A DNA stretch of 64,000 nucleotides from Candidatus Kuenenia stuttgartensis (lineage in GTDB: Bacteria > Pseudomonadota > Alphaproteobacteria > SMXS01). The translations under genes were made by a program, and so were the position numbers. Shown piece by piece: positions 51,713-61,017 of the stretch (position 1 is the stretch's first letter; every line of letters starts with the position of its first letter). The notes beneath the pieces were generated by a model that worked only from the letters and a program-made list of their open reading frames with translations, did no database searches and was not told the origin of the DNA. The stretch lies in the NCBI GenBank assembly GCA_943329845.2, contig CALQFM020000003.1, positions 1-64,000 on the forward strand. Reading direction: 5' to 3'.

Positions 51713-52723
51713 TCAGGCGGTGTAAGGCAGCTTCAGGCCGGGTCGCGGCCAGTCGATGGCGATCAGCCGGCCGGCGCCGGTCAGGGTGACGTAGGCGGTC
51801 TTCATGTCCGGTCCGCCGAAGGCCACGTTGGTGGTGAGGAAGTCGTCGAGCGGCGTGTGTTCGATGGTCCTGCCGTCCGGCGTGATCCGCATCAGGCCGC
51901 CGCGCTGCGGGCAGGCGATGACGACGCTGCCGTCGGCCTCGATGGCGAGTGAATCCCAGAAGGTGTTGCCGCCGGGCGCGGCGATCAGGTGGCCGGGCAG
52001 GAAGCCGCCCTGCTTGCTGACCGTGCCCTCGCCGGTGATGTCGAAACCGTAGAGCCGGCCGGTCGGGAACTCGGCGACGTAGACCCGCTTGCCGTCGGGC
52101 GACACCCCGCAGCCATTCGGCCCGATCAGCGGGAACACCGCCTCGGTCACGAACGAGCCGTCGGCCCGGCCGTAGCACAGCGAGCCACGGTCGGTATGCC
52201 GGCCCACGGTCTTGCCCAAGTCGGTGAACCAGAAGCCGCCGTTGCGGTCGAACATCAGGTCGTTGGGCGCGCTCAGCCTGTTGCCGCCGGCGCTGTCATA
52301 AAGGGTGGTCACCTTGCCGGTCTTCAGGTCGACCCGGTCGATCGATCCGCCGGTGTAGCCGTTCTTCGGCGAGGCGGGCATCGTCAGGCCCATGGGCGTC
52401 CTGACCCATTCGAAGCCGCCATTGTTGGCGACGTAGCAGGCGCCGTCCGGTCCGATGGCGGCGCCGTTCGGTCCGCCGGGGACTTCGGCCACCACTTCCA
52501 CCGTGCCGTCCATGTAGCAGCGGCTGAGCGTCTGGCGCTCCATCTCGACCAGGATGACGCTGCCGTCGTCCATGACCACCGGACCTTCGGGAAACCGCAG
52601 GCCTTCGGTGATGACGCGGATGTTGACGGGCGGCACCGTACGCACCGCCGGGGTGTCGACGGGGGTGGCGCCGACCTGGGCGATGGTGGACGCAGGCAGC
52701 GGCGTAGGCTTCGACCGGCTCAT
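51713..52723 (-). CDS. SMP-30/gluconolactonase family protein (paralog 2)
   Basis: VITEGLRFPEGPVVMDDGSVILVEMERQTLSRC; FDRNGGFWFTDLGKT; closely similar to the adjacent gene. Confidence 0.9.
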   Translation of the reverse strand: MSRSKPTPLPASTIAQVGATPVDTPAVRTVPPVNIRVITEGLRFPEGPVVMDDGSVILVEMERQTLSRCYMDGTVEVVAEVPGGPNGAAIGPDGACYVANNGGFEWVRTPMGLTMPASPKNGYTGGSIDRVDLKTGKVTTLYDSAGGNRLSAPNDLMFDRNGGFWFTDLGKTVGRHTDRGSLCYGRADGSFVTEAVFPLIGPNGCGVSPDGKRVYVAEFPTGRLYGFDITGEGTVSKQGGFLPGHLIAAPGGNTFWDSLAIEADGSVVIACPQRGGLMRITPDGRTIEHTPLDDFLTTNVAFGGPDMKTAYVTLTGAGRLIAIDWPRPGLKLPYTA

Positions 52724-52960
52724 GACGGTTCCCCGTTTGCTTTCCCGGGGGGGAGCCTAGCAGAACGGAACGGGCGTTTCAGCAACCGTGACGAATTTCA
52801 GATCAACCTGGATGCCGGCGAATCCTCCTCGATGGAGCATGATCATTCCAACGCGCACGCGCACGCAGCAGACGTGGTCTGGCGCGCGGGTCACGGCTAG
52901 CCACCAGCGCTGGAGCGGCTTAATGATTGTTCCAAACCGATTTCTGGAAAGAGTTTCGGC

Positions 52961-53389
52961 ATGTTCGTGGGACAACTCGCTCTTGTGCTGGCCGCTGCTT
53001 TCGCGGGAGCCGCGTTCTATATCAACATCGCTGAACAACCCGCGCGATTGAGCCTCGATGACAGGAGCCTGTTGAAGGAATGGAAGCCGAGCTACGCTGC
53101 CGGCTTCGCCATGCAAGGCAGCCTCGCGGTCCTGTCGGGGGTGCTTGGGCTGGTCGAGGCCTGGATGACTCAGGATTGGTCCTGGGTCGTGGGAGCGGTG
53201 CTCATTGTCGCCAACTGGCCCTATACCGTTCTTCGCATGATGCCGACGAACAACAAGCTGAAGGCGATTGCCGAGACTGAAGCCGGACCAACGTCGCGTT
53301 CCATGATCGAGGCGTGGGGACGGCTCCATGCGGTCCGCACCTCACTCGGCATCACCGCCACGCTCGCCTACCTTTGGGCGCTGAACTGA
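52961..53389 (+). CDS. DUF1772-like small membrane protein
   Basis: [56 protein letters not shown]. Confidence 0.8.
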   Translation: MFVGQLALVLAAAFAGAAFYINIAEQPARLSLDDRSLLKEWKPSYAAGFAMQGSLAVLSGVLGLVEAWMTQDWSWVVGAVLIVANWPYTVLRMMPTNNKLKAIAETEAGPTSRSMIEAWGRLHAVRTSLGITATLAYLWALN

Positions 53390-53517
53390 ACGCTCCGTTT
53401 TCCCAAGCGTCGCCTTGGCATGCGCAATCGCCCGCGCAGGGCCGAACGCGGGAACAGAGCTGAATCAGAACCCGGCTCTGGGCAGCGGGACATCCGACGG
53501 AGCTTTTCAGCAGACCG

Positions 53518-54285
53518 CTAGAGCCCGCCGGCAACGGTGATTATCTCGCCGGTCACCCAGGCTGCGGCGGGCGAGGCCAGGAAGACCGCTGCGCCGCAGA
53601 TGTCCTGTTCCTTGCCCATGCGCTTCATCGGGATCTTGATCATGTCGACGAGGCCCGGAAGCTGCTCCTCGGTCAGCTTGAGCGCCTCCATGAACACCTC
53701 GGTCGGGATCGGGCCGGGCGAGATGGCGTTGACCCTGATCTTCGGCGCCAGCTCGGTCGCCAGCGTCTTGGTCAGGCTGTTCACGCCGGCCTTTGCCGCG
53801 CCGTAGGGACCGTTCATCGGCGCCGGCTTGGCCGCGGCGATGGACGAGATGTTGATGATCGCGCTGCCTTCCGGCATGCGCTTGGCCGCCGCGACGCTGC
53901 CAGCCCAGACCGCCTTGAGGTTCAGGCCCAGCTGGTAGTCCCACTGGTATTCCGGCAGGTCCATGAAGGTGCGCATGGTGCGGTCGTCGGCGCCGCCGGC
54001 GTTGTTGACCCAGATGGTCAATTTGCCGAGTTGCTTCACGGTTTCCTCGGCCAGATTGTCGATGGCCGCCATGTCCATCATGTCGGTGGTGATCGCCGCC
54101 GACCTGCGGCCAAGCGCCCTGATCTCGTCGGCCACCGCCTCGATCTCGGCCGTGCGCCGCGCCGCCACCGCCACGTCGGCGCCCGCCTCGGCCAGCGCCA
54201 GCGCGATCGCGCGGCCGATGCCGCGGCCCGCGCCGGTTACCACCGCCACCTGGCTGTCCAGGCGGAACTGATCCATGATGCTCAT
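53518..54285 (-). CDS. SDR family oxidoreductase
   Basis: VAVVTGAGRGIGRAIALALAEAGADVAVAARR; NNAGGAD; YGAAKAGVNSL. Confidence 0.92.
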   Translation of the reverse strand: MSIMDQFRLDSQVAVVTGAGRGIGRAIALALAEAGADVAVAARRTAEIEAVADEIRALGRRSAAITTDMMDMAAIDNLAEETVKQLGKLTIWVNNAGGADDRTMRTFMDLPEYQWDYQLGLNLKAVWAGSVAAAKRMPEGSAIINISSIAAAKPAPMNGPYGAAKAGVNSLTKTLATELAPKIRVNAISPGPIPTEVFMEALKLTEEQLPGLVDMIKIPMKRMGKEQDICGAAVFLASPAAAWVTGEIITVAGGL

Positions 54286-54457
54286 CGAATTCTCCCCGTT
54301 GTCAAAGCAGGTCCGTTCATGGCCGATAAGGTGTGCCATGTCCAGATGCCAAAAGCGCGTGTGACTTTAAATCTCGAATTCAGCAAAATGTTTGGATTGC
54401 AGTTAGCCTTGTCTATCCTTGCGACGAATGCGTTCGCTGAACTTGATGAGAGTTTCT

Positions 54458-55204
54458 ATGGTCGTAAAAGTAGCAATCGTTCAGTTCGAAAAGTCAGATT
54501 TTGAGAGTATGCCGCCTGTTGAGCGGGATTTCCTCATCATGTGTGGTCATATTTCCAACGAAATATTAATATTAGGTAAAACCATTATGGCATCTCAAAA
54601 TTTTCCAACTGAGAAGATTGCTCTTAGGATAGCTTTGGCCCAATCAGTATTTTTTGCACGCTTGCTTGCTGGAAAGCTTTATGAAGCGTGGGGTGCTCTA
54701 GATGCGCGATATTTTTCCACTCAGCTCTCTAAAAAATATGATGGCGTAATGGAGAAAGACGCTGAGATAGCTCTAGAAGGGTTGAGAAAGTATTTCGGAA
54801 AATCCACGAATGCAATTAAATTGATAAGAAATTCATACTCGTCTCACTATACAAAGGAGGATCTTCAGAGAGGTCTGGATGCGATATCCGAACCTGATGA
54901 GCTGTCTATGTATCTGTCGCAATGCAACGTTAACAGTTTTTATTACATGTCAGATATCATACTAAATCGCGTGATGTTCGATAAATTTTATAGAAGCGAT
55001 TTATCCACTGCTTTTAATAAAATGTACAAGGAAATAGTACAGGTGCAAGGCTGGATGATAGAATTTATGTCTCATGCTATAATGACAGTATCGGAAAAAT
55101 ACATCGATATATCCGAGGGCCGAGTCATGAAAGGCGAAAATAATTATTCGTCGTGTCCGAAGCCGGATGATCTTCGGATGCCAATTTTTATTGATATTTC
55201 CTAG
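54458..55204 (+). CDS. orphan helical protein with HEPN-like RN-x4-H motif in an AT-rich islet
   Basis: AT-rich ORF in a GC-rich window; LIRNSYSSHYTKEDLQRGLD with motif codons at 54827-54847; alternative start 54419. Confidence 0.65.
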   Translation: MVVKVAIVQFEKSDFESMPPVERDFLIMCGHISNEILILGKTIMASQNFPTEKIALRIALAQSVFFARLLAGKLYEAWGALDARYFSTQLSKKYDGVMEKDAEIALEGLRKYFGKSTNAIKLIRNSYSSHYTKEDLQRGLDAISEPDELSMYLSQCNVNSFYYMSDIILNRVMFDKFYRSDLSTAFNKMYKEIVQVQGWMIEFMSHAIMTVSEKYIDISEGRVMKGENNYSSCPKPDDLRMPIFIDIS

Positions 55205-55240
55205 GTTTGCTTGCCTTTAACCGTGGCTAGAAATCTGTTG

Positions 55241-55271
55241 CCAACTCGATACCGGTTCCGTACCGAGTTGG
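55241..55271 (+). terminator. Hairpin downstream of the AT-rich orphan gene
   Basis: CCAACTCG-ataccggttccgtac-CGAGTTGG; no clear poly-T, so terminator assignment is tentative. Confidence 0.4.
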
Positions 55272-55303
55272 CGCAGTCGCTGCTTAACCGTGAATGAAGG
55301 AGT

Positions 55304-56563
55304 CTACTTCTTCGGCGTGAACTCGATATGCAGTTCCTTCAGCGCGCGCAGCGCGAAGGTCGGCCCATGCTTGAAGTCGTTCTTGCCCTCGGCGAACTGG
55401 ATATGGTCGAACTTGTCGACCATGGCCTTGAAGCCCCAGTAAAGCTCGCGGCGGGCCAGCGGCGCGCCCAGGCAGTGGTGGACGCCCGAGCCGAACGCCA
55501 TGTGGCTGCCGGCGTTCTTGCGGTCCAGGTCCAGCTTCTCCGGATTGTCGAAATGCCGTTCGTCCCGGTTGGCCGAGGCGTAGCGGGTGTTGATCATGGC
55601 GCCCTTGGGGATGTGCACGCCGTGGATCTCGATGTCCCTGGCGGCGACCCGGAACAGGCTCTGCACCGGGCTTTCGAGCCGCAGCACCTCCTCGACGAAG
55701 GTGCGCAGGTCCTTCTCGACGCCCTGCTTCAGGCGCGCCCACACATCCGGGTTCTGGATCGCCAGCATCATGCCGGCCGACAGCGCGTTGGTGGAGGTCT
55801 CCGAGCCGCCGACGAAGGTGTCGGCCATCATCTCGGCATGCAGCTCGTTGTCATTGAGGGTGCGGCCCCATTCGGGGATCACGGTGTTGACCAGATCGGA
55901 CAGCAGCGTGTCGTTGGGCTCCTTGCGCAGCTTCTCGAAGATCGGCTGGAAATAGTGCTGGGCCTCGATCTCCATTTCGACCGACCAGCGTTCCTCTTCC
56001 TCGCTCAGCATCATGCCGAGGCGCTGCACCCAGGCGTCGGTCCAGGCCTTGATCCGCCAGATGTCCTCTTCCTTGGCGCCCATCTGCTTGCCGATGATGA
56101 TCAGCGGCAGCGGCACGGCGAACTGGTGGACCCACTCGCAGTGGCCGTCCTTGATGAAGGCGTCGATCAGCTTGTAGGCGGTTTGCTCGACCGCCGGATC
56201 GACTTCCTTGATCTTGCCGGCGCGGAAGGCGTTGTCGAACATGGCGCGCATCTGCTTGTGGTTCGGGTCGTCGCGGCCGGCCAGGGTCGGCTCGGGCACC
56301 CAGCCCTTCTCCTCGTAGAGCTTGCGCATGCGCTGGGTGCGCTCGGGGACGAGGGTCGCCTTGGGGCGCTGGTTGCTGAAGCTCTCGGTGTCGAGCAGCA
56401 CCTTGCGCAGGTCGTCATAGCGGGTGATGAAATAGAAACCGGTCACGCCATCCTTCCACACCGGCGCTTCGTCGCGCAGGGTACGATAGGCGTCATATGG
56501 GCATTCCTGCAGGTCCGGTTCGAAGAAGTTGAACTCGGGCGTCTTGGCGGCGGTGGTGCTCAT
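55304..56563 (-). CDS. cytochrome P450
   Basis: HMAFGSGVHHCLGAPLARREL heme-binding motif; ETSTNALSAGM I-helix; EEVLRLESP ExxR. Confidence 0.95.
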   Translation of the reverse strand: MSTTAAKTPEFNFFEPDLQECPYDAYRTLRDEAPVWKDGVTGFYFITRYDDLRKVLLDTESFSNQRPKATLVPERTQRMRKLYEEKGWVPEPTLAGRDDPNHKQMRAMFDNAFRAGKIKEVDPAVEQTAYKLIDAFIKDGHCEWVHQFAVPLPLIIIGKQMGAKEEDIWRIKAWTDAWVQRLGMMLSEEEERWSVEMEIEAQHYFQPIFEKLRKEPNDTLLSDLVNTVIPEWGRTLNDNELHAEMMADTFVGGSETSTNALSAGMMLAIQNPDVWARLKQGVEKDLRTFVEEVLRLESPVQSLFRVAARDIEIHGVHIPKGAMINTRYASANRDERHFDNPEKLDLDRKNAGSHMAFGSGVHHCLGAPLARRELYWGFKAMVDKFDHIQFAEGKNDFKHGPTFALRALKELHIEFTPKK

Positions 56564-56674
56564 CGGTGCTCCCCAAAGTCATCTGCGCTTGTTTGTACAA
56601 CCGCCAGGGCGCGGCGGTAAAGCGCCCTGAAGGATGAAGCGCGAATTCAGCGTTCATGATCGCTGCGTTATGCA

Positions 56675-56695
56675 TTAATATACGTAGTATACTAA
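56675..56695. promoter_or_regulatory. Candidate MarR operator
   Basis: TTAATATAC-gta-GTATACTAA imperfect palindrome (8/9) in the P450/marR divergent region. Confidence 0.6.
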
Positions 56696-56720
56696 TTACG
56701 CAGGCTATATTTAACGTCGT

Positions 56721-57191
56721 ATGGCAAATGAGGATCTCGACCGCACCTTCGGGTTTCTGGTGCACGACATCGGCAGGCTCATGCGGCGCGAGTTCGAGCG
56801 CCGCGTGCGCGACACGGGCTTTACCCGCAACCAGTGGCGCGTGCTCGCCCATCTCCGCCGGGTCGACGGCATCAACCAGAGCCAGCTCGCCGACCGCATG
56901 GACGTGGAGCCGATCGCGCTGGTGCGGCTGCTCGACAAGCTCGAGGCGGCGGGTTACGTGCAGCGCCGGCAGGATCCGCAGGACCGCCGCGCCTACCTCC
57001 TCTACCTCACCGAAGAGGCCGGACCGCTGATCGAGCGGCTCGAGGCCATTTCGGTCGAGTTGCGCCAGGTGATGCTCGGCGATCTGAGCGCCGCCGAGCG
57101 CGACACCCTCATCGACATGCTGATGCGGATCAAATCCAAGATGACCAACAAGACGACCAAGAAACTTATGGAGGTCGCGGCCCATGAATAA
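56721..57191 (+). CDS. MarR family transcriptional regulator
   Basis: FTRNQWRVLAHLRRVDGINQSQLADRMDVEPIALVRLLDKLEAAGYVQRRQDPQDRRAYLLYLT. Confidence 0.95.
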   Translation: MANEDLDRTFGFLVHDIGRLMRREFERRVRDTGFTRNQWRVLAHLRRVDGINQSQLADRMDVEPIALVRLLDKLEAAGYVQRRQDPQDRRAYLLYLTEEAGPLIERLEAISVELRQVMLGDLSAAERDTLIDMLMRIKSKMTNKTTKKLMEVAAHE

Positions 57192-58299
57192 GGTGACGCG
57201 CATCGATGGGGCGGAAGCCTCGCCTGTCGACACAATCCGGCCCAGGCGGTCGTGGAAGGCGCGCGGCCGGGAATTTTTGCGCGTCGGCCTGCTGGTGCTG
57301 CTCGGCATCGCGGTGCTGATCGGCCTCGTCATCTACCTGATGTCCGGTCGCTACGAGAGTACCGACAACGCCTATGTGCAGGCCAACAAGGCCTATATCA
57401 GCGCCCAGGTGCAAGGGCGCGCCGTCGAGGTCATGGCACGCACCAACCAGACCGTAAAGGCCGGCGACGTGCTGTTCCGCCTCGACGACGCCTCCTACCG
57501 GATCGCGCTCGCCAAGGCCGAGGCCGACGTGGAAACCACCCGGAACGACCTGGGCTCGCTGAACGCCTCTGTCGGCGAGAAAAGCGCGGCGGTTGGCACC
57601 GCCCGCGCCAACCTGTCCTACGCCCAGAAGGAATATGACCGGCAGAAGGAGCTCGTCGCCCGCGGCGTCGTCTCCAAGGTCAAATTCGACCAGGCCGAGC
57701 ACGACCTGTCCGTCGCCCGCCAGAAGGTGGCAGAGGCACAGCAGGATCTGGCGGCGACCACGGCGAAGCTGGGCAAGGAGATCGGTCCGGCAGTCGACCA
57801 GAATCCGGAAGTGCGCCACGCCATGGCCGTGCGCGACCAGGCCAGGCTCGACCTGGACCACACGGTGGTGCGCGCGCCGGAGGACAGCATTGTCGCCTCG
57901 GTCGACGTGCAGCTCGGCGAGCAGGTGACGCCCGACAAGCCCGTGGTCAGCCTGGTGTCGAAGAAATCACTGTGGATCACCGCCAATTTCAAGGAAACCC
58001 AGCTCACCAACGTGCATCCGGGCCAGACGGCGACCATCACCGTCGACATCTATCCGGGCCGCGAGTGGCACGCGACGGTGGGCAGCCTCAGCCCCGCAAC
58101 GGGCGCCGAGTTCTCGCTGATCCCCCCGCAGAACGCCTCGGGCAACTGGGTGAAGGTGGTCCAGCGCGTGCCGGTCCGGCTCTATCTGCAGGATTACAAG
58201 GGCGATGTGCCGCTGCCGGCCGGGCTCAGCGCCCAGGTCAAGGTGGACACTGGCCACCGCAGCGGGCTGGCGCGGTTGATCGAGAGCGTGTTCGGCTAG
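57184..58299 (+). CDS. HlyD/EmrA-family membrane fusion protein
   Basis: YESTDNAYVQANKAYISAQVQGRAVEVMARTNQTVKAGDVLFRLDDASY; LDHTVVRAPEDSIVASV. Confidence 0.93.
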   Translation: MNKVTRIDGAEASPVDTIRPRRSWKARGREFLRVGLLVLLGIAVLIGLVIYLMSGRYESTDNAYVQANKAYISAQVQGRAVEVMARTNQTVKAGDVLFRLDDASYRIALAKAEADVETTRNDLGSLNASVGEKSAAVGTARANLSYAQKEYDRQKELVARGVVSKVKFDQAEHDLSVARQKVAEAQQDLAATTAKLGKEIGPAVDQNPEVRHAMAVRDQARLDLDHTVVRAPEDSIVASVDVQLGEQVTPDKPVVSLVSKKSLWITANFKETQLTNVHPGQTATITVDIYPGREWHATVGSLSPATGAEFSLIPPQNASGNWVKVVQRVPVRLYLQDYKGDVPLPAGLSAQVKVDTGHRSGLARLIESVFG

Positions 58300-58303
58300 G
58301 CCG

Positions 58304-59842
58304 GTGAGCACTCCAGCGCATACGCCGATGCCCTATCGCGGCATCGTCTCGGTGTCGGCCATGATGGCGACCACCATGCAGGCCATCGACGGCACCATCG
58401 CCAACGTGGCGCTGCCGCACATGCAGGCGAGCCTGTCGGCGACGCCGGACCAGATCGCCTGGGTGCTGACGTCCTACATCATCGCCTCGGCGGTGATGAT
58501 TCCACTGACCGGCGTGCTCACCTTCCGCTACGGCCGGAAGAAGCTCTACCTGCTGTCCATCGCCGGCTTCACCATCGCCTCGGCACTGTGCGGCATCGCC
58601 ACCTCGCTCGACGAGATGCTGGCGTTCCGGCTGCTGCAGGGCGTGATGGGCGCGGCGCTGGTGCCGCTGTCCCAGTCGCTGATGCTCGATTCCTATCCGG
58701 ACCACGAGCGCGGCAAGGCCATGGCGGTCTGGGGCGTCGGCGTCATGGTCGGACCGATCCTGGGCCCGACCCTCGGCGGCTGGCTGACCGAATCCTACAA
58801 CTGGCGCTGGATTTTCTACATCAACGTGCCGTTCGGCATCGCCGCCTTCCTGGGCCTGGCGCTGTTCTCGGGCGATACCGTCATTGACCGCAGCCGCAAG
58901 TTCGCCGGGTACGGCTACGCCATGCTGGCGCTCGCCATCCTGGCGTTCCAGCTGATGCTGGACCGCGGCGAGCGCGCCGACTGGTTCGAATCCGACGAGA
59001 TCGTCATGTGGGCGGCGCTGGCCTTCATCGGCCTGTTCCTGTTCATCCACCACATGGTGTTCTCCGAGCATCCGTTCATCAACCGGGAGGTGCTGAAGGA
59101 CCGGAATTTCGTTGCCGGTTCGGTGTTCTATTTCTCGGTCGCCATGGTGCTCTACACGTCGATGGCGATGGTGCCGGTGATGCTGCAGAACCTGATGCAT
59201 TATCCGGTGCTCACCACCGGCTTCCTGATCGCGCCGCGCGGCTTCGGCATGATGCTGGGCATGACGATGGTGGGGCGGCTGGCCCAGCGCGGCTACAGCG
59301 CGCGCACGTTCATCGTCATTGGCCTGCTGCTGATGGTCTATACGCTGTGGGAGATGTCCCGCTTCAATCTGTACACCAGCTCGGCCGAGTTCATCTGGAT
59401 CGGCATCGTGCAAGGCGTCGGCATCGGCATGACCTTCGTGTCGCTGAACCTGATCTCCTACGCGACGCTCGAAACGCGGCTGCGCACCGAAGCGGCGTCG
59501 TTCGCCAACACCATGCGCAGCTTCGGCTCGAGCATGGGCATCGCGGTGGTGTTCGCGTTCCAGACGCGCGCGGCCGAGATCAACCATGCGACGCTTGCCG
59601 AGCACTATACCCTGGCCAACAAGTCGTTCGAGATGATGCGGCCCGACATCTGGGACCTGGGCACAACAGCGGGCCGCGCGGCGCTGGACGCCGAGCTGGG
59701 CCGGCAGGCGGCGATGATGGCATTCACCACGGACTTCCAGCTGGTGATGGTCGCCACGATCTGCATCTTCCCGCTGCTGCTGCTGGTGAAGATGCCGAAG
59801 AACTTGATGAAGCCGCCAACCGAGGCCGCGGCCCACGAGTAG
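58304..59842 (+). CDS. DHA2 family (EmrB-like) MFS efflux permease
   Basis: TTMQAIDGTIANVALPHMQASLSATPDQIAWVLTSYIIASAVMIPLTG; GTG start plausible at 58304. Confidence 0.94.
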   Translation: MSTPAHTPMPYRGIVSVSAMMATTMQAIDGTIANVALPHMQASLSATPDQIAWVLTSYIIASAVMIPLTGVLTFRYGRKKLYLLSIAGFTIASALCGIATSLDEMLAFRLLQGVMGAALVPLSQSLMLDSYPDHERGKAMAVWGVGVMVGPILGPTLGGWLTESYNWRWIFYINVPFGIAAFLGLALFSGDTVIDRSRKFAGYGYAMLALAILAFQLMLDRGERADWFESDEIVMWAALAFIGLFLFIHHMVFSEHPFINREVLKDRNFVAGSVFYFSVAMVLYTSMAMVPVMLQNLMHYPVLTTGFLIAPRGFGMMLGMTMVGRLAQRGYSARTFIVIGLLLMVYTLWEMSRFNLYTSSAEFIWIGIVQGVGIGMTFVSLNLISYATLETRLRTEAASFANTMRSFGSSMGIAVVFAFQTRAAEINHATLAEHYTLANKSFEMMRPDIWDLGTTAGRAALDAELGRQAAMMAFTTDFQLVMVATICIFPLLLLVKMPKNLMKPPTEAAAHE

Positions 59843-59851
59843 GGTGCTCGG

Positions 59852-60931
59852 CTACTTCTTCTTTTTCTTCCCAGCCTTCTTCGGCACATGCACCGTGCCC
59901 TTGCCGATGATCCACGGCAGGTCGAGGAAGGTTTTTACCCCCGAGGGCGCGTCGCAGACATAGGGCACCGCGTTCACCGCGTGCATGGCGGTGCCCTGCA
60001 GGCCGTCGCCAATCCATTGAGCGCCAAAGTTGACATGCATGCGCGGCTCCCCCTCGATGGTCACCGAGTGGTCGCCGGTGGGCCATTCGGGCGCGACGCT
60101 CTCGTGGATGCGCCAGACCGTCTCGTGGACGATCACGTCGGTGCCGCCGGCGACGCCAGCCCAGGTCCAGTGCTGGCCGGCGACCGTGCCCTTCCTGACC
60201 GTGCCCGATGCGGTTTCCAGGTCGGCCCTGGCAAGCTCGCGCACGGTGTTCTCCCTGATGTCGTCCAGCTTCACACCGAGCGCGTCGGCGATCATCTGGA
60301 TGTTCTCGCGGAACAGGCCGGACAGCCAGAACGAATAGCGCTCGGCATCCTGCTTGAACTGGGCCGGGGTCTTGGAAAAGCCCATCATGTCGAACATGAT
60401 CTCGGGCGACGGATAGTGCTGGAAGTTCGATATCTCGCGCACATAGATCTGGTCGACCCGTTTCGACAGCGCCGTCATGGTCATCGGCAGAAGGTCGCCC
60501 AGCCAGCCGGGGTTCAGGCCGGTGGAATGAAAGGTCGAGCCGCCCTTGCGGCAGGCTTCCTCCAACCGCCTGTTCAGCTTCGTCCCGTAGATTTTCGGGT
60601 ACATGTAGCCGACGGTGGTGATGACGTTCTTGCCCGAGGCGAGCAGCCGGCAGAACAGGTCGATGTCGGCCATGGGATCGGCGCCATAGACCAGCGACGG
60701 CAGCGAGGTGTGCAGCACCACGTCGGCGTCCATGGCGACGATCTTCTCGATATCGTTGGTCGCCTTGACGCCCAGCTTGCCGATGCCGGCGATCTCGCCC
60801 GCGTCCTGCCCAGCCTTGGCGGCCGAGAACACGTACATGCCAGCCAGCTTCATGTCGGCCCGCTCGGCGACGGCGCGCACGGCGTGCTTGCCGACATTGC
60901 CGCTCGACCACTGGATGACTTTATAGGTCAT
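59852..60931 (-). CDS. dihydrodipicolinate reductase-like NAD(P)-binding protein
   Basis: YKVIQWSSGNVGKHAVRAVAERADMKLAGMYVFSAAKAGQDAGEIAG. Confidence 0.85.
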   Translation of the reverse strand: MTYKVIQWSSGNVGKHAVRAVAERADMKLAGMYVFSAAKAGQDAGEIAGIGKLGVKATNDIEKIVAMDADVVLHTSLPSLVYGADPMADIDLFCRLLASGKNVITTVGYMYPKIYGTKLNRRLEEACRKGGSTFHSTGLNPGWLGDLLPMTMTALSKRVDQIYVREISNFQHYPSPEIMFDMMGFSKTPAQFKQDAERYSFWLSGLFRENIQMIADALGVKLDDIRENTVRELARADLETASGTVRKGTVAGQHWTWAGVAGGTDVIVHETVWRIHESVAPEWPTGDHSVTIEGEPRMHVNFGAQWIGDGLQGTAMHAVNAVPYVCDAPSGVKTFLDLPWIIGKGTVHVPKKAGKKKKK

Positions 60932-61017
60932 GGAAGCCTCCCCGCTACGGTTCCGATGCGGCGACGATAGCCGCGGAGCAGGCGCATGCCTAGGTGGATG
61001 TTACCGGCCAGCAATGC

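Noticed and set aside
52832-52900. Short His-rich ORF MEHDHSNAHAHAADVVWRAGHG
   Set aside because: 22 codons, no convincing RBS and no homologous context; could be a metal-binding peptide, but evidence is insufficient.
52788-53051. 87-aa ORF overlapping the start of the DUF1772-like gene
   Set aside because: Out of frame with the well-supported membrane protein at 52961; W/R/S-rich translation typical of non-coding frames.
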